Positions 1-8,050 of a stretch of DNA of 64,000 nt are shown one piece after another (within the stretch, counting starts at the first letter, position 1; each line of letters starts with the position of its first letter). The notes below the pieces were generated by a model. That model was not told the DNA's origin. It saw only the letters and a list, made by a program, of their open reading frames with translations, and did no database searches. The DNA comes from Streptomyces seoulensis (GTDB taxonomy: Bacteria; Actinomycetota; Actinomycetes; Streptomycetales; Streptomycetaceae): positions 744,001 to 808,000 of the forward strand of contig CP054936.1 of the NCBI GenBank assembly GCA_013364255.1, given 5' to 3'. A program made the position numbers and the translations under genes.

Positions 1-1
1 G

Positions 2-637
2 CTACCCCCACAAGGACTTGGCGCGCTCCAGCACCTCGGCCGGCGCCTTGGCCACCGAGCCGGTCCGGTACGGGGGGTGCGGGTCGTACTCGGTGTAGAG
101 CTGGATCGCCTGGGCGGTCGTCTCGTCGCTGAGCAGGGCGGCCAGCCGCAGCGCCATGTCGATGCCGGAGGAGACCCCGGCCGAGGTGATCACCCGGTCC
201 TGCCGCACCACCCGCTCGGCGGTGTAGCGGGCGCCGTACGACTCCAGTTGGGCGGCGGCGTCCCAATGGGTCGTGGCGGTCAGGCCGTTCAGCAGTCCGG
301 CCGCGCCGAGCACCAGGGAGCCGGTGCAGACCGAGGTGGTGAAGCGGGTGCCCGCGTGGATCCGCCGCACCCAGTCGAGGAACGCGGCGTCGCCCACCAT
401 GGTCTGGAAGCTGCCCCCGCCCGGGACCAGCAGGACGTCACAGCGCTCGACCTCCGCGTACCCGGTCCCGACGTGCACCGGCAGCGAGCCCAACACGTCC
501 TGCACAAGGCCGGGTTCGGCCGCGACGAACCGTACGGTGGCATCGGGCACGTACGCGAGCACCTCGTACGGCCCGACCGCGTCGAGCGGCTCGAACCCGT
601 CGAAGAGCGGGATCACTATGTCCATGCGCCGGAGCAT
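2..637 (-). CDS. DJ-1/PfpI family protein, isonitrile hydratase-like
   Basis: A 211-residue class I glutamine amidotransferase-fold protein of the DJ-1/PfpI/ThiJ group. The nucleophile elbow is visible as SVCTGSLVLGAAGLL near residue 105, with Cys as the expected catalytic residue, and an upstream VLLVPGGGS turn. The C-terminal part (GVSSGIDMALRLAA) matches isonitrile-hydratase-like and AraC-linked amidotransferase domains, but no HTH domain follows, so it is a stand-alone enzyme. The ATG at 637 is preferred over the ATG at 625 because GGGAGGG precedes it by 5-6 bases. Its stop codon lies at the extreme left edge of the window. Substrate is unknown; hydration of an isonitrile is only a family-level suggestion. 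Confidence 0.8.
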   Translation of the reverse strand: MLRRMDIVIPLFDGFEPLDAVGPYEVLAYVPDATVRFVAAEPGLVQDVLGSLPVHVGTGYAEVERCDVLLVPGGGSFQTMVGDAAFLDWVRRIHAGTRFTTSVCTGSLVLGAAGLLNGLTATTHWDAAAQLESYGARYTAERVVRQDRVITSAGVSSGIDMALRLAALLSDETTAQAIQLYTEYDPHPPYRTGSVAKAPAEVLERAKSLWG

Positions 638-829
638 AACCACCCTCCCGCCGTGACCGGCGGACGCGTACGCCGGCGCTCGGCGCCGTTCGCGGGCGGG
701 CTGCCGGCGGCAGACCCCGCCCCACCTCGGTGAACGCCGCCGCCGACGGTGCGAGGGCGGCGGCGTGTCGGAGGGCGACGGCCGTCCGGCCGGGCGAGGG
801 TGACTGACACACCTCGTGGAAGGACGAAG

Positions 830-1609
830 ATGCCCGAAGTCACCTCTCCGTACGCGACCGGCACTCCGTGCTGGGTCGATCTGATGGCGAAGGACCAGCA
901 GGCCGCGCTGGACTTCTACCGTGATCTGCTCGGCTGGCAGGGCAGTCCGGGGCCGGCCGACTTCGGCGGGTACGCGGTCTGCGAACTGCACGGCAAGGCC
1001 GTCGCCGGCATCGGTCCCGCGATGGCCCCCGAGGGGATGCCGGAACCGCCGACGGTCTGGACGAGCTATCTGGCCAGTACGGACGCCCAGGCGACCCAGG
1101 ACGCCGTCGTCGCCGCGGGCGGCACCCTGCTGGTCCCGGCGATGGACGTCGGCGGCCTCGGCCGCATGCTGGTCGCCGCCGACCCCCAGGGCGCGGTGTT
1201 CGGCGTCTGGCAGCCGGGCGAGTTCTTCGGCGCGGGGGTGGTCAACGAGGCGAGCGCGCTGACCTGGAACGAGCTGCACACCAGCGACGTGCCCGCCGCG
1301 ACCGCCTTCTACGGGGAGGCGTTCGGCATCGAGATCGAACCGCTCGACGGCGCGGACTCCTACTGGCAGCTGCGGGTGGGCGGCCGGACGGTCGGCGGCG
1401 TCACCCTGCTCGCCAACGACCCGCCCGGCACCCCGGCGCACTGGCTGACCTACTTCGCGGTCGACGACGTCGACTCCACCGTGGACGCCCTGGTCAAACG
1501 CGGCGGGACGGTCCTCGCCCCGCCGTTCGACATGATGGCCGGCCGGATGACCGTGGTCGCCGACCCGCAGGGCGCCCCGTTCGCGATGATCAAGCCGACC
1601 TCGCGGTAG
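830..1609 (+). CDS. Two-domain VOC (glyoxalase/bleomycin-resistance fold) protein
   Basis: A 259-residue protein made of two vicinal-oxygen-chelate modules, roughly residues 12-125 and 140-257. Each starts with a beta strand that follows PCWVDLMAKD or LTWNELHTSD and ends with a DPQGA motif before the last strand. This repeated DPQGA layout is typical of the actinobacterial CFP30B-like family of hydroxylases/glyoxalases. The start has a GGAAGG ribosome site 8 bases upstream. It stands alone between divergent and convergent neighbours. Function is not known; a soluble cofactor- or ligand-binding detoxification role is the usual assumption for the family. Confidence 0.8.
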   Translation: MPEVTSPYATGTPCWVDLMAKDQQAALDFYRDLLGWQGSPGPADFGGYAVCELHGKAVAGIGPAMAPEGMPEPPTVWTSYLASTDAQATQDAVVAAGGTLLVPAMDVGGLGRMLVAADPQGAVFGVWQPGEFFGAGVVNEASALTWNELHTSDVPAATAFYGEAFGIEIEPLDGADSYWQLRVGGRTVGGVTLLANDPPGTPAHWLTYFAVDDVDSTVDALVKRGGTVLAPPFDMMAGRMTVVADPQGAPFAMIKPTSR

Positions 1610-1702
1610 ACGCCGCCGCGCCCGCCGTGTCCGCCGCGCCCGCCTACGCGGCGCGCGGACAGGGCGGGTACGGCGCGCGGGCAGGGCGGGTACGGCGGCC
1701 GG

Positions 1703-2116
1703 TCAGCGGACGCGGACGGTCACCGTCGGGGAGACCTGGTGTATCCAGGTGTGGCGGGAGGTCCGGGACGACGCCTCGGTGAGCACGCCGCGGAACTGCC
1801 ACTGGCCGCGATGCGCCGGGCGCACCGAGAACTTCAGGCTGCCGCCGCCGTTGTACTCGCCGGCCGAGCAGCGCAGCGTCGCCCACTTGCCCTTGCCGGA
1901 GCGCTGCTGCACACAGAACCTGTTGAAGGTGGAGTTGTCGTCCGCGCCGTGTCCGGCGAGGCGCACCGACGAGCCGAGGCGCACGGTGTGCGGGCCGGCC
2001 GTGAACGAGAGGTCGGACTTCGCCCAGGCCCCGGCCGCCGCCAGTCCGATCGCGGCCGCCGCCGCCGTGCCGACGGCCGTCCCCCGCAGTGCCGTACGGC
2101 CACATCGCGTGTTCAT
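1703..2116 (-). CDS. Small secreted protein of unknown function
   Basis: A 137-residue protein with a clear N-terminal export signal: basic start (RCGRTALRG), hydrophobic Ala/Gly-rich core and an AGAWA-KS cleavage-like site near residue 32. The mature part of about 105 residues is beta-rich and ends in alternating strands (VSPTVTVRVR), as in small extracellular Ig-like or allergen-like domains. It contains two cysteines (CVQQRSG and LRCSAG) that could form one disulfide. I do not recognise a named family. It is monocistronic, with its promoter presumably in the following 370-base gap. Confidence 0.65.
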   Translation of the reverse strand: MNTRCGRTALRGTAVGTAAAAAIGLAAAGAWAKSDLSFTAGPHTVRLGSSVRLAGHGADDNSTFNRFCVQQRSGKGKWATLRCSAGEYNGGGSLKFSVRPAHRGQWQFRGVLTEASSRTSRHTWIHQVSPTVTVRVR

Positions 2117-2489
2117 GGATTCCCTCTCCCGAGATCGCCGTGGTCACCGCCGGGCCGGGCGGGGCGGGTCAGGCTCCCGCGCCGGCCCCGGCGGTCTGTC
2201 GCAGAGGAAGACAGGCGGCGAGCGGCGGTCGTTGCCCCGCCGACGTCACCGTTTCAAAACGCCCGGCCGCCGAGTGTCCCGTACCCGGCCCAACAGGCGG
2301 CCCGGCGCCGTGAATCCCGCCGATCGGGGGAATCCCGGGGCCGAGGGCGTGTCCGTGGCGTCCGCCGGGGCACCCGTACCGGATGCGGGTCCCGTCGGCC
2401 GGGCGGGAACCGGTACGACGCGAGCACGGGAGGGGACGTCACGTGTTCTTCGTTCCACTGTCTCCGGCGGCGTTCGTCCGGGGGCCCTC
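2117..2489. other. Intergenic region without a recognised gene
   Basis: This 373-base stretch separates the divergent small secreted protein and a small membrane protein, so it must hold both promoters. I see no coding frame with a plausible start and codon bias, no tRNA-like fold and no clear operator. Confidence 0.4.
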
Positions 2490-2741
2490 ATGACCGCGCG
2501 CACGCAGCGGCGCGCGCCGCGGTCCACCGCCTGGACGGGCGCGGTTCTGCGGTCGGCCCAGGTGGCCTACCTCGCGTTCCTGGTGCTCTCCGCCGGTCTG
2601 CTGGCCTCCGCCCTCGCCACCGGGGCCGAGGTGCGCACCGTGTGCGGTCTCGCCGTCCAGGCCGCCCTGTGGGCGGCGCTGCTGCTGGCCGACCTCACGG
2701 AGCCGCGCCGCGGCGCCGCCCACCGCGACCGGCGCGTGTGA
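2490..2741 (+). CDS. Small two-helix membrane protein, hypothetical
   Basis: An 83-residue protein with two predicted transmembrane helices, about residues 22-42 (AYLAFLVLSAGLLASAL) and 50-68 (CGLAVQAALWAALLLADL). The ends are basic, suggesting N- and C-termini on the cytoplasmic side. A run of G residues lies just before the ATG as a weak ribosome site. Codon bias is strong in the third position, which supports coding. No family is recognised. Confidence 0.5.
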   Translation: MTARTQRRAPRSTAWTGAVLRSAQVAYLAFLVLSAGLLASALATGAEVRTVCGLAVQAALWAALLLADLTEPRRGAAHRDRRV

Positions 2742-2746
2742 CGCGG

Positions 2747-2840
2747 GCGACAAACGCGGCGCGACGGACGCGGTGCGCCGGACGCGGTGCGACGGACGCG
2801 GTGCGACGGACGCGGTGCGACGGACGCGGTGCGACGGACC
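2747..2840. repeat. 14-bp tandem repeat, about six copies
   Basis: Units of the form GCGACGGACGCGGT repeat head to tail between 2761 and 2830, with one diverged unit at 2747-2760 and a partial one at the end. They lie between two plus-strand genes, directly upstream of a more AT-rich stretch that may carry the promoter of the secreted beta-propeller protein. Confidence 0.8.
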
Positions 2841-2957
2841 GTAAAAACCCTCCGCACGACCTGACGACCTGTTACGTTCGAACGTCGTCCTCTCCTTGGA
2901 CGCAGGACGGCGTTCGTAGCGACGACAGGGACAACAGGGACAGTGGGGGGACACCGC

Positions 2958-4733
2958 ATGACTCGGATGACTCGGAACAGCCGTACCCGCTCCAGACGGG
3001 CCAGGGGACTGCTCGCCGCGCTCACGGTCTGCGCCGCCGCCCTGTTCACCGGCGCGCCGGCCGCGCAGGCGGCCGAACCGGGCGAACCGTCCGAGACCAC
3101 GGTCAGACTGCCGACCGACTCCTACGCGCGCATGCTGGTGGACCAGGCCCGCGGCCGGGTGTACGTCAGCACGGGCGGCCTCTCGTCGACCGTCGGCGAG
3201 GTGCTGGTGTACGACTTCGACGGCACCCTGCTCAAGACGGTCAAGACCGGCGCCACGGACGGCGCGAGCGCCATGATGCTCTCCGCCGACGGCGGCATCC
3301 TCTATGTGGCCGCCTCCAGTTACCTGCTGGTCTTCGACGCCGACACGTTCGCCTACGTGGGCGGCGGATGGGTGAGCAACGACTTCTTCAAGGGGCTGTG
3401 CCCCGGCGACGTCGGGACCGCGGGCGGGAAGCTGTGGTTCACCCGGCTCACCAGCCAGTACCGCCCGAAGGACTGCGCCACCGAGACGCAGGCGCTCTAC
3501 AGCGGCGGCCTCCTGGGCGGGTCCCACGACCGGGCGGGCGACTCGCTGGTGGGCGCGAAGTTCGCCACCTCGCCGGGCATCCCCGACAAGATCGTCCAGA
3601 CCTACGCGACCTACGGCACGCCCAAGCTGGTCGTCGGCGTCTACGACGCCACCTCCACCGCCGCCCGCCAGCTCGCCCTGCGCACGTACACCGCCGCCGC
3701 CGATCCGGCGGCCACGCCCCGGGACGTCGCCATCAGCCCCGACGGCACGCTGGCGGCGGTCGCGGCCGGGACCTCGGGCGTCAAGACGCTGTCCACCACG
3801 AACCTCGCGGACGCGGCGCCCGGCTACGGCCCGCTGCCGCAGGGCGCCGACGCGACCTCGGTCGCCTTCAGCCCGGACGGCTCGCTCGTCGCCCGCGGCG
3901 GTGCGGCCGACGGCGACCAGGCCGACCTGCTGGTGCAGCGGGCCGACCCCACCGCCGGTGACACCCCGCGCGCGTACGCCTTCACGGACCCGACGGCGGG
4001 CGGCGACCGGGTGGCCGACCGCGGACTCGCCTTCAGCGCCGACGGCTCACGGCTGTTCGCGATGACCACCGACGCCGCCGGGGACGCGTACTGGCTGCAC
4101 GTCATCTCCCGCCCCGACGCCCGCTACCACTCCGCCTTCGACGGCCCGCCGACCGTGCGGCCCGGCAGCCCGTACGCGGGACAGGCGGTGCGGATCTCCG
4201 GCACGCTGCGGCTGAACGGCCCGGCGGCCGCCGCGTCGGCGCGGGTGACCGCGGTGCGCCACGACGCGGACGGCGACCACACCGTCCCGGCGGCCGCCGT
4301 CGGCCCGGACGGAAGCTTCACCCTGGCCGACACGCCGTCCACCACTGGGACGGCCACGTACACGGTCTCCTTCGCCGGTGACGCCGCGCACGATCCCGCC
4401 CCGGACGCCACGGTGAGCGTGGACGTCGTCAAGGCCGCCACGGACCTGACGGTCGAGACGCCGTCCCGGACGGGCACCTCGGGCGTCGTCCTGCACGGCG
4501 CCCTCGGCACGGCCGGTACGGCGCTGCCGGCCGGGACCGTGGTCGACGTCCAGCGGCTGACGAAGAAGGGCGCCACCGAGCTGCCGGCCGTCACGGTCGG
4601 CCCCGACGGCGGCTTCACGGTGACCGACACGCCGCCCGCCGCGGGCAGCACCCTCTACACCGTCTCCTACGCCGGGGACGCCCTGCACGAGCCGTCGGCG
4701 GACTGGGTGACGGTCCAGGTCACCGACGACTGA
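2958..4733 (+). CDS. Secreted beta-propeller protein with C-terminal Ig-like repeats
   Basis: A 591-residue exported protein. Residues 1-40 are a signal peptide (arginine-rich start, Leu/Ala core, cleavage around AQA-AEP). Residues about 45-390 contain recurring YVTN/WD-like strands: RVYVSTGG, ILYVAASS, VAISPDGTLAAVAAG, VAFSPDGSLVARGG and LAFSADGSRLFAM, as in seven-bladed propellers. Residues about 400-590 hold two bacterial Ig-like domains, each built around GPDGSFT or GPDGGFT turns and a YTVSFAGD or YTVSYAGD strand. The ATG at 2958 follows GGGGGG at a suitable distance. A surface binding or adhesion role is likely, but no ligand can be named. Confidence 0.75.
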   Translation: MTRMTRNSRTRSRRARGLLAALTVCAAALFTGAPAAQAAEPGEPSETTVRLPTDSYARMLVDQARGRVYVSTGGLSSTVGEVLVYDFDGTLLKTVKTGATDGASAMMLSADGGILYVAASSYLLVFDADTFAYVGGGWVSNDFFKGLCPGDVGTAGGKLWFTRLTSQYRPKDCATETQALYSGGLLGGSHDRAGDSLVGAKFATSPGIPDKIVQTYATYGTPKLVVGVYDATSTAARQLALRTYTAAADPAATPRDVAISPDGTLAAVAAGTSGVKTLSTTNLADAAPGYGPLPQGADATSVAFSPDGSLVARGGAADGDQADLLVQRADPTAGDTPRAYAFTDPTAGGDRVADRGLAFSADGSRLFAMTTDAAGDAYWLHVISRPDARYHSAFDGPPTVRPGSPYAGQAVRISGTLRLNGPAAAASARVTAVRHDADGDHTVPAAAVGPDGSFTLADTPSTTGTATYTVSFAGDAAHDPAPDATVSVDVVKAATDLTVETPSRTGTSGVVLHGALGTAGTALPAGTVVDVQRLTKKGATELPAVTVGPDGGFTVTDTPPAAGSTLYTVSYAGDALHEPSADWVTVQVTDD

Positions 4734-4844
4734 GCAGGGCCGGGCCGGCCGAGCGCACCCGGCAGGCACCGGGGCCGGCCCATGGCCCGGTGTCCGCCGG
4801 AGGCGTCGGACCCGCCCGGCACGGCGGACACGGCGGGTGTTCGC

Positions 4845-5522
4845 TCACACGGTCGGCCGGGCGTCGTCCTGCGGCGCGGCCTTGCGGGCGAGCAGGTGGA
4901 TCTCCTTGAACTGCCGTCGGTCGACGGGCTGGGGCTCGCGGACCATCCGGGCCACCTCGGCGAGCCCCGACGCGCGCAGCGTCGCGGCGAGGTGGTCGGG
5001 CCACCACCGGTAGGCGGGCGCGACTGCGTGGTCGAAGACCTGGGTCGGGCGGTCGGGACCGTCGCTCGCCGAGAAGCAGATCAGGAGGTGGCCGCCGGGC
5101 GCCAGCACCCGGTGGAACTCCCGCAGGACGGCGGGCAGTCGCGGCGGCGGCGTGTGGATGACGGACCACCGCGAGAGCACGCCGCCCAGCGCGTCGTCGG
5201 GGATGTCCAGCGCCGCCATCGAGCCCACGTCGAACCGCAGGCCCGGACAGTCCCGCCGGGCCGTCTCGATCATCGCCTCGGAGGCGTCGACGCCGAACGC
5301 CGACAGCCCCGACTCCGCCAGGTGGGCGGTCACGTAGCCAGGCCCGCACCCCAGGTCCGCGACCCGGCGGTTCCCGCTCGCCCGTACGGCCTCGGCGAAG
5401 GCGCCCAGGAACGCCCGGTCCAGGGGGCTGTCCCGCAGCGTGTCACGGAACAGCCGCGCGTAGGTGGCGGCGACGGCGTCGTAGGCCTCGCGGGTGGCGC
5501 TGAAGGCATCGTGTTCGACCAT
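4845..5522 (-). CDS. Class I SAM-dependent methyltransferase
   Basis: A 225-residue Rossmann-fold methyltransferase. Motif I is VADLGCGPGYVTAHLA near residue 55, followed by an acidic post-I residue in FGVDAS, and by motif IV-like DDALGGVLSRWSVIH and post-motif VLAPGGHLLICF. It resembles the broad Methyltransf_11/25 group that acts on small molecules, so the substrate cannot be deduced. Genes on both sides are unrelated. It is convergent with the secreted propeller gene. Confidence 0.8.
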   Translation of the reverse strand: MVEHDAFSATREAYDAVAATYARLFRDTLRDSPLDRAFLGAFAEAVRASGNRRVADLGCGPGYVTAHLAESGLSAFGVDASEAMIETARRDCPGLRFDVGSMAALDIPDDALGGVLSRWSVIHTPPPRLPAVLREFHRVLAPGGHLLICFSASDGPDRPTQVFDHAVAPAYRWWPDHLAATLRASGLAEVARMVREPQPVDRRQFKEIHLLARKAAPQDDARPTV

Positions 5523-5568
5523 GCCCGCGACAGTAGTTCCCGGCGCGGGGACGAGGCGGGGCAGGCGC

Positions 5569-6273
5569 TCAGGTCGGCAGCCGGCCGGTGTGGGAGAGGC
5601 GGCGGGCGGTGGCCAGGAGGCCGTGGATCTGGGGGCCGACGTGGTCGATGTGGTGCACGGGCGCCCTGAAGGGCAGCCGGACGTCGCGGTGGGTGTCCGG
5701 GTATTCCAGCCGCAGGGTCACTCCGTAGCGGTCGATGCGCACCGGGAGCACCCGTCGCACCCCGGGGTCGGGGGCCGGGCGGACGAGCCGGAGCAGCAGG
5801 GGGACGAGTGCGCCGTGCTCGTCGGCCAGGTGGGTCAGCATGCCCGCCTCGTAGATCGCCAGCGGGTCGAGCGCGGTCGCCTCCAGTTCCGGCAGGGTCA
5901 GGTACGTGCGGCCCCGCTCGTCCTCCAGGACCGCCTGCCCGAACTCCACACAGGTGCTCTCCGCCCGCTCCGGGTCGTAGGGGGCGCCCAGCAGTCCGGT
6001 CAGCGTCACGCGGGCGCGCAGCCGTTCGCATACGGGGGTGGGGGCGACGTCGGTCAGTTCCAGCCGGACGGGGATGCGGCCGGACGGCCGGACGACGGGG
6101 TCCTCGGCGGGGGCGTGCAGGTGGAAGTGGCCCATGGCGCCCTCGCCGTCGAGGCGGCGCACTTCGCTGTGGACTCCGTCGCTCACCACGGTCAGGGAAT
6201 GGGCGGCGGCCAGGATCGAGCGCACGCGCTCGGCGGCGGTGGGCGCGGTGGCGCGGGAACGGGTACGGCGCAT
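5569..6273 (-). CDS. DUF2470-type, probably iron-regulated protein
   Basis: A 234-residue soluble protein whose N-terminal part (AAERVRSILAAAHSLTVVSDG, then GAMGHFHLHAP) resembles DUF2470 proteins related to the HugZ haem-utilisation and pyridoxamine-oxidase-like fold. The rest (about 70-230) is beta-rich with an HHIDHV segment near residue 207. The strongest functional clue is upstream: a perfect-looking iron box lies 26 bases before the start codon, so expression is probably repressed by an iron-loaded DmdR/IdeR regulator. A role in haem or siderophore iron handling is inferred, not shown. Confidence 0.65.
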   Translation of the reverse strand: MRRTRSRATAPTAAERVRSILAAAHSLTVVSDGVHSEVRRLDGEGAMGHFHLHAPAEDPVVRPSGRIPVRLELTDVAPTPVCERLRARVTLTGLLGAPYDPERAESTCVEFGQAVLEDERGRTYLTLPELEATALDPLAIYEAGMLTHLADEHGALVPLLLRLVRPAPDPGVRRVLPVRIDRYGVTLRLEYPDTHRDVRLPFRAPVHHIDHVGPQIHGLLATARRLSHTGRLPT

Positions 6274-6298
6274 CCGGGCTCTCCCAGGAGCAGGTAAC

Positions 6299-6317
6299 TT
6301 AGGTTTGCCTAACCTAA
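6299..6317 (-). promoter_or_regulatory. Iron box (DmdR/IdeR operator)
   Basis: The 19-base element TTAGGTTTGCCTAACCTAA closely matches the actinobacterial iron box consensus TTAGGTTAGGCTAACCTAA. A further half site (CCTAACCTAG) overlaps its right end. It sits just upstream of the minus-strand DUF2470-type gene, where a bound repressor would block transcription. Confidence 0.8.
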
Positions 6318-6716
6318 CCTAGCGCATGCCGGACAGCCAGGATCACGCACACCGGGCCGTTCCCGTCGAGAGGTCCGCGGCGGACGAGCCGGCAGAAGGC
6401 GACGACTCGTCAGGCCGCCGTGCGCGGCAGGACGTCAGCGCGTGCGGAGCACGCCGTCCGGGACGCGCGGCAGGGCCCGGGCGAAGTCGTCCCGGGACGC
6501 GCCCGCCCCGTACGGCCCGACGGCCTCCCCCTCCGTCGCGCCGCCCGCCTCCCCGGCCCGGGAGCGCCCCACGGGGCGCGGGGCCAACGGCGTCAACGCC
6601 GTCGCCCGCACGGTGGGCGGCGCCTCGTGCGGCGCGGACGCCGGACCGATTGTCAGTGGTGGGTGCGACAGTGAGGGCACCGCGTCGGAGAGAGTCGGAA
6701 CGAGGGGGAGGCTCCC
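6318..6716. other. Intergenic region before the vWA gene
   Basis: About 400 bases beyond the iron box contain no coding frame that I can support. Open frames here are antisense-type shadows in GC-rich DNA. The last 20 bases hold the GGGGGAG ribosome site of the vWA gene. Confidence 0.4.
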
Positions 6717-7757
6717 ATGTCCGGGACCCAGAACTACATCAATCACGTCGCCCTGGTGCTGGACGCCAGCTCGTCCATGGCGCACCTGAGCGGCAAGGTC
6801 ATCGAGGTCGCCGACGAGCAGATCGCCTACCTCGCCCGCCGGTCGAGGGAGTTGGACCAGGAGACGCGCGTCACGGTGTACGTCTTCGCCAGCGAGGTGG
6901 AGTGCGTCGTCTACGACAAGGACGTGCTGCGGATGCCGTCGCTCCGGCAGTTGTACCGGGTCGGCGGGATGACGGCCCTGCTGGCGGCCACGCTGAAGTC
7001 GCAGCGGGAGCTGGCGCAGACGGCCCAGCTCTACGGCGACCACAGCTTCCTGACGTTCGTGCTGACCGACGGCCAGGAGAACGCGAGCCATCACTGCCCG
7101 GACGCCCCCGCGGGGAACCCGCGCGCACTGGTCGCCTCCGTGGCCCGGATGATCGAGACGCAGCAGGACAACTGGACGCTGGCCCTCCTCGTACCGGACC
7201 AGATGGGCAAGCGGGAGGCCATGCGGTGCGGCTTCCCCAAGGACAACGTCGCCGTCTGGGACGCCACGAGCACCCAGGGCCTCGAGGAGGCCGGGCAGGT
7301 CATCCAGCAGGCCACCGAGAAGTTCATGGTGGGCCGCACCCAGGGCATCCGGGGATCGAGGGCGGTGTTCTCCACGGGCGCGGACGCGGTCAACGAGAAC
7401 ACCATCAAGGCGGCCGGCCTCGCCCCGGTGGACCCGTCGGAGTACCGGCTGATCCCGGTGAGCCGGGACGCGGGGATCCGCGACTGGGTCGTGGAGAGCG
7501 GACACACCTACCGCACCGGTGGCGCGTTCTACCAGCTGAGCAAGTCGGAGAAGGTGCAGGCGCGCAAGCGCATAGCGGTGCTGGAGAAGAAGACGGACCG
7601 GGTGTTCACGGGGCCCGAGGCCCGGGCCCTGCTCGGGCTGCCCGACGTGGAGGTCCGGGTCAGGCCGGACCACAACGACGACTTCACCATCTTCGTCCAG
7701 AGCACCAGCGTGAACCGCAAGCTCGTGCCGAACACCCGCCTGCTGCTGATGCTGTGA
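6717..7757 (+). CDS. von Willebrand factor A domain protein
   Basis: A 346-residue cytoplasmic protein. The N-terminal 190 residues form a vWA domain: the metal-ion-dependent adhesion site is HVALVLDASSSM (DxSxS) near residue 15, with a threonine in GGMTALLAA and an acidic FVLTDGQEN motif near residue 120 completing the site. There is no signal peptide or membrane segment. The C-terminal 150 residues contain FYQLSKSEKVQARKRIAVLEKKTDRVFTG-like helical sequence of unknown role. A GGGGGAG ribosome site precedes the ATG. Such proteins usually act as metal-dependent scaffolds; no partner gene such as a MoxR ATPase is adjacent. Confidence 0.8.
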   Translation: MSGTQNYINHVALVLDASSSMAHLSGKVIEVADEQIAYLARRSRELDQETRVTVYVFASEVECVVYDKDVLRMPSLRQLYRVGGMTALLAATLKSQRELAQTAQLYGDHSFLTFVLTDGQENASHHCPDAPAGNPRALVASVARMIETQQDNWTLALLVPDQMGKREAMRCGFPKDNVAVWDATSTQGLEEAGQVIQQATEKFMVGRTQGIRGSRAVFSTGADAVNENTIKAAGLAPVDPSEYRLIPVSRDAGIRDWVVESGHTYRTGGAFYQLSKSEKVQARKRIAVLEKKTDRVFTGPEARALLGLPDVEVRVRPDHNDDFTIFVQSTSVNRKLVPNTRLLLML

Positions 7758-7936
7758 CACCTTGAGCCCCTGACGCCCCTGACGCCGTGCCCGGCCCGGC
7801 GCTCCGCCGGCAGGCGAAATCCGTTTCCGCCGGTCACCTCCCGTCGCTAGGCTGGCTCCCCGCCGCGCCCCGTCCGGCCGTACCGCCGGATCGGACACCC
7901 GATCGCGCCCGGCCCCAGCCTGACGAGGAGAAAGAC

Positions 7937-8050
7937 GTGCCCCGAAAGATCCGTGTTGCCTCGGTAATCCTCATGAAGACCGTAGAAGCAGGGGACACAC
8001 GTCTTGACAAGCGTGAACATCGGAATTCTGGCCCATGTCGACGCAGGTAA
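7937..8050 (+). CDS. Putative leader peptide overlapping the ribosomal protection gene
   Basis: A 37-codon reading frame starts with GTG after GAGGAGAAAGAC, a better ribosome site than that of the gene downstream. It ends at 8050, 47 bases inside the ribosomal-protection gene, in a different frame. The peptide is basic (MPRKIRV at the start, CRRR at the end). Tet(M) genes and some rRNA methylase genes are controlled by translated leaders, so translation or stalling here could set access to the TTG start at 8004. This is an inference from layout; the peptide may also be incidental. Confidence 0.5.
   Translation: MPRKIRVASVILMKTVEAGDTRLDKREHRNSGPCRRR

Noticed and set aside
1739..3961. A 740-codon plus-strand frame over the secreted protein genes
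   Set aside because: It overlaps the propeller gene in another frame and is Arg-rich; the true genes have signal peptides and folded-domain motifs.
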